Assembly (NCBI GenBank): GCA_950295325.1
Contig: OX485803.1
Location: forward strand, 14,570,001 to 14,634,000
Source: Polytrichum commune
Taxonomy: Eukaryota > Streptophyta > Polytrichopsida > Polytrichales > Polytrichaceae
DNA length: 64,000 nt
Reading direction: 5' to 3'
Shown here: piece after piece, positions 8,070 to 18,955 of the stretch
Numbering within the stretch: the stretch's first letter is position 1
Layout: every line of letters starts with the position of its first letter
Program-made: the position numbers and the translations under genes
Notes under the pieces: generated by a model
Seen by the model: the letters and a program-made list of their open reading frames with translations, nothing else
What the model was told of the DNA's origin: nothing
Database searches by the model: none

Positions 8070-10802
8070 TCATTCTGGTGATGCTTTGGCCTCGGCCAAC
8101 GTGAGTGGGTCCAGTGCAACTTCAGTGTTGAATGTGGTACGTTGAACCTTAGTTGGCTTGGAGTTGAGTGGTGCCAACCTCTTGTTAGGTATAGTGTTAC
8201 ATGTCCCGGGTAGTGGGTTCCGAAGTACTCTAGGACCGGAATAGAAACCATCGGGAATCTGTTCTGCTAGGTCCTTCAAGTTTAGAAGTTTTGTGACTTC
8301 GGTGTCGGCTAGTGATGTTCGAGGATCCGGGTTTAGAGTCAAGGTTTCCGGGGCCTGAAAGTTTAACGGAACGTGTTTGACCGTTCGGTCAACCGGTGGG
8401 GTGGGAAATATGTGTTCAATGAACTTACAGTTTACTAGTCTGGCTTTGAGGATAGCCCCATTCTTGAGATCCATGTATCTGATGATGCTGGGTGAGTCGT
8501 ATCCGAGGTAAATTGCCTCGGATCGGTGAATCCCTATGGTTTTCTGCTGTGATTCAGGTACATGTACCCAAACCTGGCAACCAAAGACACGTAAATGGGT
8601 AATGTTGGGTGGCCAGCCGGCGATGAGCTCAAATGGAGTTTGTTGGTTGAATAAGGTTGGTCTCAACCTTAGGAGGGCTGCAGCATGAAGAACCGCATGG
8701 CCCCAGAATGAATCTGGGAGCTTGGCATAGATGAGCAAAGGCCTAGTTACTAGTTGAACTTTCTTTATAAAAGCTTCCGCAAGACCATTTTGCGAGTGTT
8801 CATAAGGTACAACATAGGTAAGGGTGATTCCTGATGCGGTACAATAATCCTCAAATGCATGCGAACGAAATTCTAATGCATTGTCCATCCGAAGGAACTT
8901 GACGGGGTGTTCGGGAAAATGGTTTTTATAGCGTATCAAAATTGCAAGAATTCTGGAAAATACAAGGTTCCTAGTGGTTAGGAGAGCTACCTCTAGGTGG
9001 CTCCCGGATGCATCTATGAGCACTAGGAAATACCGAAATGAACTTGAAGGTGGGTTGATGGGTCCACAGATATCACCTTGAAGTTGGTGGAGCGGTGGCG
9101 GCAATTCGGTGGGGAGTTGCCAATAGGACGGCCTCTTGATCATCTTGCCTTGAATGCACGCCTCATAGGGGGCTATCTTGGCAGCATCCGCGGATGTAAG
9201 GTTATGTCCGGCCAGAAGGGGAATCATCCTCCGAAATATAGTAGTGCCAGGGTGCTCAAGCCTTTTATGCCATATATCTGAGAGGGCAGCCGCCGTGAGA
9301 TATAGGCCAGTTTTCCGGGCTAAGTTGCGGGTTCTCGCACCGGGACCTCTCTCCCGTGCAACCAAGCTAACTTCTTCCTCAACCCTAGGGGCGGGGCTAA
9401 TCGCTTTGATAGCGATCTCATACAGGCCGTCGACTCCCGCTAATGCGGTGGCGAGGGTCCTCTGTCCCTGCCTGAGTGTCAGCGCCTCTTCATCGTTCTC
9501 TATCGTGGTAGAGACGTGGATACCATTTGCCCTTAAGTCCCGGTAGCTGATCAGGCTCCGGGGGGCATCGGGAGCATACATAGCGTCCCGGCATGTTATC
9601 GGGTGGTCCCCGGGCAACAAAACAGTTGCTGTACCTTCTTTGAAGGTTATGTTTTTCTGTCCCGCTATTGTTGTAACGTGGCTAGTCCGCCAACCTATGT
9701 TACTAGCCGGGAATGAGAAAAACGTTAAACTCCTCAATATGGTATGTGTAGAGGCGTTGTCCAAGAGGGCAGCCTCCATACCTTGAGTCATTGGAGTTGT
9801 GACAGTCATGTAATTCTCTATATCCATATCAGGGATGGATGGAATTTGGACTGCGTGAGATTCTCTATTTTGGCTACGTAATTTCTGTAGCTCCTTATAC
9901 ATCTCAATTACGTAAGCCGATGCTCGGCAATCCCTAGCATAATGGTCTGGGCGGCCACATTTATGACATGAGGATGTGGATTGCTTTGAGGCTTTATGTT
10001 TTGGTGGAACATACCTCGGTTTTTGATCCCTAGGCTTGAATTTGAATGACCTAGGTGAAGGTCGGCGTTGGAAACCCCTTGGTGATCGGTGCGGTGCCTC
10101 CGAGAGGTGTACAGCCGGCACTCCTTTTGATGGTCCTGCAGCTATCATGGCGTGGATCTCACGTGCGGGCCTGGATTCTGCATTTTTAAGCAACATGGCC
10201 TGATGTTTCTCTGCGAGAAGGAGGTGAAACATCAGTGTGCTATGTTTCTCAAATTTCATGTTTCGGTATTGCTGGGCAAGAATTGCAGAAGCAGGTGGAA
10301 AGGTGGAGAGAGTCTTATCGATCAGTTGAGCCTCGGTTACTGGCTCGCCGTAGAGGCTAAGTTGAGATGAGATTCGGTGGAGTTCTCCGTTGAAGGAGAG
10401 CAAATCGGGAAAATCAAGGGCCCTGAGGTTAATCCAGTCATTTCTAGCCTCGGGTAGAAAGATGGTCTGTTCGTGATGGAACCTGTCACGTAGCTGAGTC
10501 CACAAGTCAGCGGGGTGATCTACCTTAATGTATTGTTGTCTCAGGGATGGGTGTATGTGCCTTCGAAGAAGAATCAATACTTGACATTTGAGAGAATTTG
10601 GTTGACCCTCGGCTATAGTTTTATCAAGATAGATAGTTGTCTCTTCGGCTCCTAGAGCTACCCTAGCATCATTTTCCCATTCTAGATAGTTTGACCCATC
10701 GGCAGCAAGGGGAGTAAATTTGGTTTTCATGTTTGCACCGATATTTGCTGGAGGTCGGCTTATGGTAGCTAATGTCACTCTCGGATTCGAAGATGATGCC
10801 AT
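8070..10802 (-). CDS. gag-pol: Copia gag-protease-integrase part of polyprotein
   Basis: 910 codons. Gag occupies roughly 1-300 and ends with a CCHC zinc knuckle (CHKCGRPDHYARDC, 279-292). Protease has DNASTHTIL near 348, the variant DxAxT form seen in some plant copia lineages. Integrase has an HHCC-type domain with H512 and H517. There the first Cys of the C-x2-C pair is Tyr (YEAC, 546-549), which would weaken zinc binding. The catalytic triad is D577, D640, E676, with 35 residues between the last two. The frame ends in TGA at 8070-8072 where polyproteins of this type continue into RT; the codon after the break starts a WSKAL-type segment in the same frame. Apart from that one stop and the Tyr the protein looks intact. 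Confidence 0.92.
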   Translation of the reverse strand: MASSSNPRVTLATISRPPANIGANMKTKFTPLAADGSNYLEWENDARVALGAEETTIYLDKTIAEGQPNSLKCQVLILLRRHIHPSLRQQYIKVDHPADLWTQLRDRFHHEQTIFLPEARNDWINLRALDFPDLLSFNGELHRISSQLSLYGEPVTEAQLIDKTLSTFPPASAILAQQYRNMKFEKHSTLMFHLLLAEKHQAMLLKNAESRPAREIHAMIAAGPSKGVPAVHLSEAPHRSPRGFQRRPSPRSFKFKPRDQKPRYVPPKHKASKQSTSSCHKCGRPDHYARDCRASAYVIEMYKELQKLRSQNRESHAVQIPSIPDMDIENYMTVTTPMTQGMEAALLDNASTHTILRSLTFFSFPASNIGWRTSHVTTIAGQKNITFKEGTATVLLPGDHPITCRDAMYAPDAPRSLISYRDLRANGIHVSTTIENDEEALTLRQGQRTLATALAGVDGLYEIAIKAISPAPRVEEEVSLVARERGPGARTRNLARKTGLYLTAAALSDIWHKRLEHPGTTIFRRMIPLLAGHNLTSADAAKIAPYEACIQGKMIKRPSYWQLPTELPPPLHQLQGDICGPINPPSSSFRYFLVLIDASGSHLEVALLTTRNLVFSRILAILIRYKNHFPEHPVKFLRMDNALEFRSHAFEDYCTASGITLTYVVPYEHSQNGLAEAFIKKVQLVTRPLLIYAKLPDSFWGHAVLHAAALLRLRPTLFNQQTPFELIAGWPPNITHLRVFGCQVWVHVPESQQKTIGIHRSEAIYLGYDSPSIIRYMDLKNGAILKARLVNCKFIEHIFPTPPVDRTVKHVPLNFQAPETLTLNPDPRTSLADTEVTKLLNLKDLAEQIPDGFYSGPRVLRNPLPGTCNTIPNKRLAPLNSKPTKVQRTTFNTEVALDPLTLAEAKASPE

Positions 10803-11859
10803 TTCAGGTCATCTAGGAATCTAGTAATAACAAGGTAGCTTGTTGTAGATTATATACTAGAGTGATGATACTTTTTGATCTTAGCTTATTATGATCTGTT
10901 CCAACAAAATGTATCTTTCGAAGTATAGAAATATACTTCGGTTTTAGTAAAACGGAGGTTTCTACTAATTACTTGTAGTTCAGAGTCAAAACACTGATAA
11001 GTGAATGAGAATGAGTAAGTAGGCTTATCAGATGTCTAGGCTGCAGTAGTAGTTGGTTTCATTTGGCAGTAGAAGTTGGTTACAGTCGGCAGCAGCAGCT
11101 GGTTACAACGAAAGCTGGGTTTGACTGATGCTTCAGACAGCAGTAGGGTGCAGCATTAGACAGTCTGCAGCAAGAGACTGTATCTGCAGTGGTGAGGAGC
11201 TGTGTCCGCGGCCGTGGATTCTGTAGTTGCAGACAACAAAGTTGATATGTCCGCAGTAAAGAAGTATTCTTTCTGCAACAGATTAAAAACTATATCTGTA
11301 TCGAGCAAAGTCTGGTTTCAGAAGTAAGCAAACAATAATGTCTACAGTAATCGGTAAAGTTAGGATCTGCAGCAAAATAAAAAATAAAAAAATGTCATAG
11401 GCTACAGAAAGTTGTCTGCAGCAACAAAATAACTTATCTGTATTAGCAAAGGTGAGCTTTGTAGTAACGGAAAGAGATATAGACTTCTACAGCAGGTGTT
11501 AGATGTCTATTTACGGCAGCAGAATGCATTTGTAGTAGCAAAAAGTTTATCTGCATCACACTATATCTGTGGCAGCAGAGAATTAGGACTATCTGCAGCA
11601 GCAAAACAAATAAGAACTATCTGCCTGCAGCAAGTCTAATCAGTAACTCAATCCTCTAATGCTTGTGTTCTGATTTCTTCTAAAGTGGAGATCAGATGGA
11701 CTAATGTGGGAGCAGTGCTTCCGCATGATGTAGCGGAGCAGAGAGAGAGAACTAGATAGTGAGCGGCAGTTTATATAGGGCTGAAGCGTAGTCTTGAGCG
11801 GGAAAAGAGAGGAAAAAAAATTTGAACTAGGAGCTCTCAAGCAATCGTGACTGATAACG
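10803..11859 (-). repeat. Copia 5' leader with degenerate CTGCAGCA repeats
   Basis: The 1.06-kb untranslated leader between the 5' LTR and gag has no ORF of note. From about 11035 to 11640 it is filled with irregularly spaced copies of a short phrase related to TATCTGCAGCAGCAAAA, separated by A-rich spacers. Such satellites inside element leaders are known in plants. The packaging signal should also lie in this region, but I cannot locate it. Confidence 0.6.
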
Positions 11860-12107
11860 TGTTAAGACTAGGCAATAGCCGGTGAGCGTAATGGTGCAAG
11901 TGACTAACAAGAGCCACGTGGTCGTATATATATGTTCAAGACTAAGTACATTAATGGGGCTTAGCCGCCACTTAGTAGCCTACAATACTATGTTTAACTA
12001 ACCCCGGACCCACTACCGCGGGGATAGTGTAGCCACCTTCCGGAAGGCGGCTACCGTCATCTATATTCGGCTATAGGTCGTCAGGCTAGCTATAGGCCGC
12101 CTTAACA
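11860..12107 (-). repeat. 5' LTR of the copia element
   Basis: 248 bp, almost identical to 6167-6412: two extra G near the AATGG/GGCTTAGCC junction and one T-to-C change near the right end. TAGGG follows at 12108-12112. It contains the active promoter copy (TATATATA and CACGTG on the minus strand). Confidence 0.95.
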
Positions 12108-12112
12108 TAGGG

Positions 12113-12493
12113 GAAGGACAAACAACATTTTATTCTAAACATGAGGCAACTTCATGAGTTTCTCTTGACCCATTTGTATACTCTCATTTTCAATTTGTGC
12201 ATCAGTTTGATTAGTTTTCCCTTGTTCTTCTCCCAAAGGACCCGCCCGATATTCCATATCGTCCCATTGTATTGGATGCAAAACATTACACCGTTTATGA
12301 TATTTGGTGTCACTAAGTCCTATTTGGAGTTATGTAATAATTTATTAAGAGAAATCTAGGAAATATGTTTTTTTAACCAAGTCGTTTATGTTGTATACTA
12401 TCCATATAACCTATTTATTATTTGTTGGTGAAGATTGAAATCTACAGTAGAATTTTTTAGCCTTGCGCGATTCCCAATAGTAAGCGACACTAA
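12113..12493. other. Spacer with a MITE-end fragment
   Basis: About 12296-12370 resembles one end of the TTTGGAGTTACG MITE family (GTGTCACTAAGTCCTATTTGGAGTTATG); the partner end was not found. The rest is unassigned. Confidence 0.4.
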
Positions 12494-12907
12494 ATGCTGG
12501 TTCATATGGGGTCTCAAGTCCCAAGTCTCACTCATGTTAGCAATTTCCAACATGGAGGCAAAGCCCCAACTTTTGAGCCTTAAGAAACCATTAAAATATG
12601 GTATACATTCATTAAAGTTGGATCTTGTTTGTTTTATGCAAAACATTCTTGAAACTTGTGTTGAGAGTTGGGTCTACTACAGTATAGCTTTTTGCTCGAC
12701 CCAACTCTTAGCACAAGTCCCAAGCCTCACGTCCAAAAAGTGTTGCCATGTAGGCATCCATGTCATACTTGAGACTGAGGACTTGGAGCCCCATGTAAAG
12801 TGGTAAGCCCCCAACTTCCAAAGCTCTCAACGGCTGAGATTACATGGATTGACCTCAAGTGACTTGGGACTTGGGACTTAGGACTTCAGACCCGTGTGAA
12901 CCGGCCC
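12494..12907. mobile_element. MITE, GGGCCGGTTCACA family (copy 1), TAA TSD
   Basis: 414 bp flanked by TAA (12491-12493 and 12908-12910). The right end reads GTGTGAACCGGCCC and the left is a decayed version (GCTGGTTCATATGGGGTC). Subterminal runs of GACTTGGGACTTGGGACTT face inverted CAAGTCCCAAGTC. Ends starting GGG and a 3-bp TAA duplication fit PIF/Harbinger-type MITEs. It has no coding capacity. Confidence 0.75.
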
Positions 12908-13266
12908 TAAATATCACAAACGGTGCAGTAGTAACTACGTAAGCTCGCACTTTAGCATTCTCGGAACTTGTGTTGAGAGTTGGGTCTACTAGAGCTTTTT
13001 GCTCGACCCAACTCTTAGCACAAGTTCCAAGCCTCACGTCCAAAAAGTGTTGCCATGTAGACATCCATGTCATACTTGAAACAGAGGACTTAGAACCCCA
13101 TGTAAAGTGGTAAACCCCCAACTTCCAAAGCTCTCAACGGCTGAGATTACATGGATGGACCTCAAGTGACTTGGGACTTGGGACTTAGGACTTGAGACCC
13201 GTGTGAACCGGCCCTAAATATCAAAAACGGTGCAGTACGTAGTAGCTACGTAAGCTCACACTTTAA
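12644..13266. repeat. 311-bp tandem duplication including half a MITE and its flank
   Basis: 12644-12955 is repeated directly as 12956-13266. Each unit starts near CATTCT(T/C)G(A/G)AACTTGTG, runs through the right half of the MITE to ACCGGCCCTAAATATCA, and adds about 45 bp of shared flank (CGGTGCAGTA...TACGTAAGCTC). Because the duplicated flank lies outside the MITE, duplication came after insertion. Confidence 0.85.
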
Positions 13267-14078
13267 TTTTTAAGAGAATCAAAAGCACACACATGCATGC
13301 AACTTGGTTGGAACGAGCTTCAACTGCTTCGCAGTTGTCGGCTTGTAGATTTGGTACTAAGTACCAAGTCCAAATTTCGAGCTACTTATGAAAGTCTTCC
13401 ATGGGAAAGGAGGGTTCTTGGAAGGTAAAAAGTCGAATCTACCCAACAACTTTCAACTTCATCATGTAACATGACAAGTTCTTTGATTCCACTTTGGAGG
13501 TGTTGTGTCACCGTGACCAATGTAGGAGAGAGTGACTCTAGTTTTCACAATCCAAAATTCGTAATCCAAAATCTCGTGATATCAAAAGCCAATGTCACTT
13601 TGGTCCAACATAAATTTATTGACTTTGCCCGAAAGCAAGAGCTCTCGGTGTGCTGGTTTTTATAGATAGAAACTCCAACCCCTTTCAAGCAAGGGGCTGG
13701 TGTGAATAAAGTGTCCGTTCATAATGCCAATGACCCGATGCCCACTAGACAAGGGGACATTGGGACAAATACTACTCTCCCCTTTCGAGGATGGACACTA
13801 TAGTGACACACTATACAAGTTCCTAGCTAGCCACTAGTGCCTTGAAGATACCGGACATGGTATCCCCCCAAAGGGCTTTGAGGTACCCATACAACAAGGT
13901 CCAAGGACCCCCCACCATAGTTGGGTGGACTAAGGTGGTGTGCTGGTTTTTATATATAATATGTAGATAGATAGGTAGATATGGTTGGCTCATTAGTTTT
14001 GTTCATGAATGAATGTATGCATATGAATGTGGAAACTAGATAACTAATGTGGATGAGAGTAAGTTAACTTTAGATACC
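13267..14078. other. Intergenic; one dispersed repeat
   Basis: There is no gene. 13690-13900 (including ACTATAGTGACACACTATACAAG, the CTAGCTAGCCACTAGTGCC stretch and ACCGGACATGG) has an inverted counterpart at 28265-28460. The rest is unassigned. Confidence 0.5.
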
Positions 14079-14080
14079 TA

Positions 14081-14296
14081 CACTACTTATCCCAATCAAT
14101 GTGTGTTACTATTTGGAGTTACGCAGTGTTACAACTATTTAGTGAGAGTGTAATATTTGATCACACAAAGTCATTTACGTTCTATTATGTTCAAGCAACC
14201 TGTTGAATTTTCATTAGTAAAATTAAATCAATGAGTAAGACGTTATTGAAATGTGTAACTCCGCATAGTAACACACACTAATTGGGATAATCGGTG
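14081..14296. mobile_element. MITE, TTTGGAGTTACG family, TA TSD
   Basis: 216 bp flanked by TA on both sides. Left end CACTACTTATCCCAAT faces right end ATTGGGATAATCGGTG. Long inverted arms continue through GTGTGTTACTAT and (T/C)GGAGTTAC. It is non-coding. TA duplications suggest a Tc1/mariner-type mobiliser, although the CACT ends are unusual for that group. Confidence 0.75.
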
Positions 14297-14298
14297 TA

Positions 14299-16180
14299 GA
14301 ATTTCATGCAAGAAACTAGATAGAGTTATCTAGAATCTAAGTTAAAGCTCAATCTCTTTTTAAGATAAGGCATGGGGGAGCTATAGATGATTCGGTTTCA
14401 AGATTCCAACTTGAGTTCCTTCCAAGTTGAAGTTGTACATCAATGCAACTTGTTTGTGTTTTTTTTTTTTATGGTTCCAGTGTTGTTGCATCCACTTGAC
14501 ACTCGAAATCATGTTATTGGGATTACATTGAAGAGTCATAATTTGACCAAAATATAGATGCAGTGCTTTGGCTCTGAAAAATGTTACACTCCTCATGCTA
14601 AGAGATACTCAAAATTCAGATCAAGGAAAAAAAAAAAAAAAATTGGGTTTGAGATACAATTAGTTGATTTGATATACACTTTCAAGTGAGGGGGGGGGGG
14701 TGGGGTGGGAATTGTTGCATTTGAGATTATTGTCAAGATAAATTCATCCAATGGGAGCAACTTTATGTTTGTAGCACACGGGGAGGTCACTGGCGAAAAT
14801 CGTAGAAACAACGTGCGATAAAAAAATAGGGTCTGATATATTCATTGTAGGTCAATTGTGCAAAAAACATACATATAATATAGGGGGTTTTAAACTAATG
14901 AAACATGTTTACATGTAAAATACCATCACATATAATGGCCTCTTTTATGTAAACTTGGGAAACAATTACTAGGGGGAGCATGTCTAGGGTAGGGTTTGTG
15001 TTAGTGGATGAAAAAGGAAATTTTTTTATGAAAATGCTTGGATGGATGACTTCGCACTCTGGCTTGCTTGAACGTTACTGAACCAACGGTTCCAATGTGG
15101 AGTTAATGGTCTCTATTCACGTGCCAGGAGGGGAAATCTTGGCGCTTTGTGTGACTTTATTTCACAGTCTAAGACAATGCTTCAGTTGCATGCCTTTGCC
15201 TTAGGTTTATTGTTTTGATTTAGTTCATGTGAGTTTAGCATTGTAGTTGAACTTCACAATTCATGGTTTTAAGAAGAGAAATGTCCTTCATGAAAAAAAT
15301 GTCGCTCACAAAACCAAAATAAAATAAAATGGGATGTATGAAATAAAATGCGGTTTAAGAAAAAAGATGGACAATAATTGGGCTCCGAGAAAAAAAAAAT
15401 TGGGGTAAAGTCAAACAAATTGGTTACTTGGAATATAAGAAAGAAAAAAAGGAGTATAAATAAAATAGGGTATTCTCAAATGATTCCACCCAAAAATTAT
15501 AATGACTGATAGGGTGTATTAAGATACAGGCATTTACCTTCATTTTGAAAAATACCATACCTTATAATCTTTTTTGCAAGGTAAATAGCCCCCCAATAAA
15601 TAAGTCCTAAGCACACGTGTATGCATTAATTAAAGAGGGAGTGACCTCTCCATGATGTAGTACCTTGTTATTTTATGGTTGGTGACTAGTAGGTGAGCAA
15701 GTTTGTTCGGTTTTTCTTTTTCTTTTCTTTTTCTTTTTTCTAAATTCACTTGGAAAGCAAATGAATGAGCTTCTATTGCATTAAGAAATACAATTACAAC
15801 CACAACATTAAAACCTTTGCGAATAGCCATGCTAACAATAGATTGCATTGGAAAGATTTTGACACCCAATCAATAGGATTCACATACCATGGGCCAAGTA
15901 GCAAATGACAAAGAGAAACCAAGGCATGGGACCTGTCACATGATGTAACCTCTTTGAAGTTGAGGGGGGGGGGGGGTATAGTCAACCCTAGTTGATATTG
16001 AGATAACTTATAATTTAATGTTAGAACGCGCCAAAGTAGTGTCACTTGTGATGTGATGACTAGAGGCCACGTTACGTCCATGTGGATATCCCTCCATCCT
16101 CCCATTGTAACGTAAAGGCCTAGCAAACGTGTCACCCAAAATATTGGACGACATGGAACATTTGCCGTAAAAATGGCATC
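14299..16180. other. Unassigned intergenic sequence
   Basis: No gene or complete element is recognised. It contains a 12-T run near 14460, an A run at about 14627, and G homopolymers at 14690-14700 (11 G) and 15964-15976 (13 G). Short ORFs (for example 15794-16342 minus) show no family motif and have translations typical of non-coding DNA. Confidence 0.45.
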
Positions 16181-16640
16181 ACGGTAACTTGAAATGCATG
16201 GGGAGGTAACATCCCACGGAATGTTGCCCCAAATTGTAGTAAAAGTGGCATCATGTAAATATTGAGACGTAAAGTGAATTGCATGGTGGGGTGGGAGAAT
16301 GTAAACTATTTGGTCACTCACCCGACAAGGAACACGGGACATTCGTTAGCCCAAAGCACTTCAACTCCATGGTAAAAAGTGGCACGATGTAAAGTAAAAC
16401 TTGTCACCCAAATTGAGACGGTATGTCTATATGGGACAAATTGTCACTCCATTGCAATGAACATGCACCACACAACATTTATTCTTGCTTGAGTGAAATC
16501 CATATATAGCCAAAGTGGCACCACGTAAAAACTCAACACCTAAATTGAGATGCATGTAATTTTTGTCTACCAACCGACAAGGAGAACATGACATTTGGTT
16601 TGCCAACCATGGTAAAAGTGACATGATAAAATTTATGATC
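16181..16640. repeat. Degenerate repeat with AAGTGGCACCACGTAAA units
   Basis: At least three loosely related units share AAAGTGGCA(T/C)(C/G)A(T/C)GTAAA, ATTGAGACG/ATTGAGATG, ACC(C/G)ACAAGGA(G)AACA(C/T)GRCATT and CCATGGTAAAA. The best pair begins near 16227 and 16508. It is strongly diverged and of unknown origin. Confidence 0.45.
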
Positions 16641-16644
16641 TGCA

Positions 16645-18038
16645 GTGTCACTTACTATTTGAAATTACAATCCGGGCTTATGAAATTTTACTACAGGTTT
16701 CATTTTGTACACGCTAAAGTACAAAACGGTTGTTCGGACATTATGTAACATGAAGGACTTCCCTTGGCAGGAGTTTACATTCCTGTGTGAATGAGAAGGT
16801 GTAGCAATGCACACTTCCGAATAGTAAATGTCAACACTAAATATCATGCAAATTTTAGCTCTTTGAGTTCTCCCCCCAACCAATGCTTATCTAAAGTGAG
16901 ATTGTTGTGAACTATATAGTATAGAATGTGGATTATAATTTCTAGCTACTTCGACTCTAAACGGTAGTTGGCAAGATTGGTGGGGATTGGTTCAAAGAGC
17001 AAGACATCCAACCTTTACTTGAACTTGTGGGCCGAAATTTTGGAAGTGGCAGAAGCGGTGCGAAATTGGGCCCCCTCAATGAAAACCCATAGCAAAGGTC
17101 TCGGTCTCGTCTTTACATAATTGGCCACTCTTTCTATGGGTATTTCTCCCGGTTGATCTCCGGTTTGGGGTCACGAGTTGCTTGATGAGCCGAGAGAAAA
17201 TTGTTGCATACAAACACATCGTTCATCCATCCATGCAAACCAGTCAACCCGGGCCTATATAATCATAGATGCATGGCTGACTCATCTATTTTAATTTAAT
17301 TTTACTTTAAAAAAGCAACCTCCATACTACATATTTTTGTACAAAGATTTTTTTTGTTCTTTTCTAGGTGAGGTGAATATAAAGGATTCGTTCGTACACG
17401 GTAATTCTCTCTTCATTATCCGGTGAGATGCACTTGGACCTTATCAATGGAATATTCGATTTCATACAAGAACAAACACAACCCAACAAACAACAACAAA
17501 CAAAATCCATAGCAAAAGTGGGACGCATGCAAACTCGTGTACTACACTACGACGACGCTCCTCAGAGGTCCTTGGTAAAAAGCGGAGCACGGCAAAATGG
17601 TTTGGATTGTGATGCCACATGCAGATGATGCGGGTGGGGGGCACGAAACTACACAAGTAATTACTCCCAAGTGTCAATGGAAGTGGGTACAAGCCACACT
17701 TGAAACCCAATGTGACACGGGTAACTTGGCACGATCCAACAAATTAAAGCCACACCGCGAGCTCCAAATTTAAAGCGGGGGTGTTGAAAGAAAGAGCGAG
17801 GTATTAAAGCCCGGCTAGTAAAAGTAGATATGTAGTGGCCGGGCACTAGCTCATGTGTCATGCTAAAGGTTACACCCAATTTGATTCGTGTATATATTGC
17901 GCCCAGTACACAAGGTAAAGTTGAAACAACTGTAGTTACTGCATGTGAGGAGTACAGCTGCTGCAGCAGAAGTTAGTTTTGCAGCGATCCGATCCGATCG
18001 ATCGATCAATGGCTGGCTGGCCACTACTTTTAATTCCC
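16645..18038. other. Unassigned intergenic sequence
   Basis: I see no recognisable gene. About 16648-16680 (GTGTCACTTACTATTTGAAATTAC) is a scrap of the TTTGGAGTTACG MITE family. Small ORFs near 17428-18048 overlap on both strands and carry no domain signal. Confidence 0.4.
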
Positions 18039-18955
18039 AAGGACTCACTGATGTTCAAGTTCGGTGTCCAGGGAGGATTTTGGGGGCAATATCGGTCAAT
18101 ATCGGTCAATATCCGAGTGTTTCCAAGCCCCACTGGTTACAGCATGTTGACATCTTTCCGATTATTCTATATTAATTTGAGCTATATTCTCTAGATTCCT
18201 CCGAATCGAAATTTCCTGAAGTCTTCAACTTCAACTTCAACCGGTTAATTCTCAAACTTGAAAGCGGTTCATCTGTACCTACACTGATTGTCCACTTTAA
18301 AATCTAAAGGACTCACTGATGTTCTAGTTCAGTTCCAAGCCCAACCGGTTACAGCATATTGACATCTTTCCGATTATTCTATATTAATTTGAGTTTTATT
18401 CTCTAGATTCCACCGAAATGAAATTTCCTGAAGTCTTCAACTTCATCTTCAACCGGTTATTTCTCAAACTCAAAAGCGGTTCATCTGTAACTACACTGGT
18501 TGTCCACTTTAAAATCACAAGGACTCACTGATGTTCAAGTTCAGTTCCAAGTCCAACCGGTTACAGCATATTGACATCTTTGCGATTATTCTATATTATT
18601 TTGAGTTATATTCTCTAGATTCCGCCGAAATGAAATTTCCTGAAGTCTTCAACTTCAACTTCAACTGCTTATTTCTCAAACTCAAAAGCGGTTCATCTGT
18701 AACTACACTGATTATCTACTTTAAAACCTAAAGGACGCACTGATGTTCAAGTTCAGTGTCCACGGAGATTTTTGGGGCAATATCGTTCGGAATCTGAGTG
18801 TTTCCAAGCCCAACTGGTTACTGCATGTTGACATCTCTCGGATTATTCGATATTAATTTGAGTTATATTCTCTAGATTCCTCCGGAACAGATTTTCCTGA
18901 AGTCTTCAACTTCAACCGGTTTTTTCTCAAACTCAAGCGGTTTCATCTGTACCTA
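18039..18955 (+). repeat. Four-unit CCGGTT-rich tandem array
   Basis: Units begin AAGGACTCACTGATGTTC at 18039, 18307, 18519 and 18731, giving lengths of 268, 212, 212 and about 225 bp. Each contains a CC(A)CCGGTTACAGCAT-type phrase, TTGACATCTTTCCGATTATTC, ATTCTCTAGATTCC, CCTGAAGTCTTCAACTTCAACCGG and CGGTTCATCTGTA. Units 1 and 4 carry an extra insert (GTGTCCA...GGCAATATCG) missing from the middle two. Diverged single copies occur at about 48520-48700 (inverted), 57655-57840 (inverted) and 59230-59420 (direct). Confidence 0.85.

Larger units (their letters stand above)
6167..12107 (-). mobile_element. Young Ty1/copia LTR retrotransposon
   Basis: A complete 5,941-bp element transcribed on the minus strand. 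TAGGG is duplicated at 6162-6166 and 12108-12112. The LTRs (246 and 248 bp, TGTTAAG...CTTAACA) differ by one substitution and a 2-bp indel, so insertion is recent. The order gag, zinc knuckle, protease, integrase, RT, RNase H is copia-type. A GAGGAGGAG polypurine tract abuts the 3' LTR (read on the minus strand from 6413-6421). The sequence after the 5' LTR, CGTTATCAG, resembles primer-binding sites of some plant copia lineages; I could not name the tRNA. One in-frame TGA (8070-8072) and a substituted zinc residue in integrase make this copy probably non-autonomous. Confidence 0.95.

Noticed and set aside
7549-10370. Plus-strand ORFs of 67-122 codons inside the copia element
   Set aside because: They lie antisense to conserved gag-pol domains and show no motif; they are shadows of the polyprotein.
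12435-13121. ORFs of 82-123 codons over the MITE at 12494-13266
   Set aside because: They are palindromic-repeat translations mirrored on the other strand, with no protein family; they come from the MITE inverted repeats.
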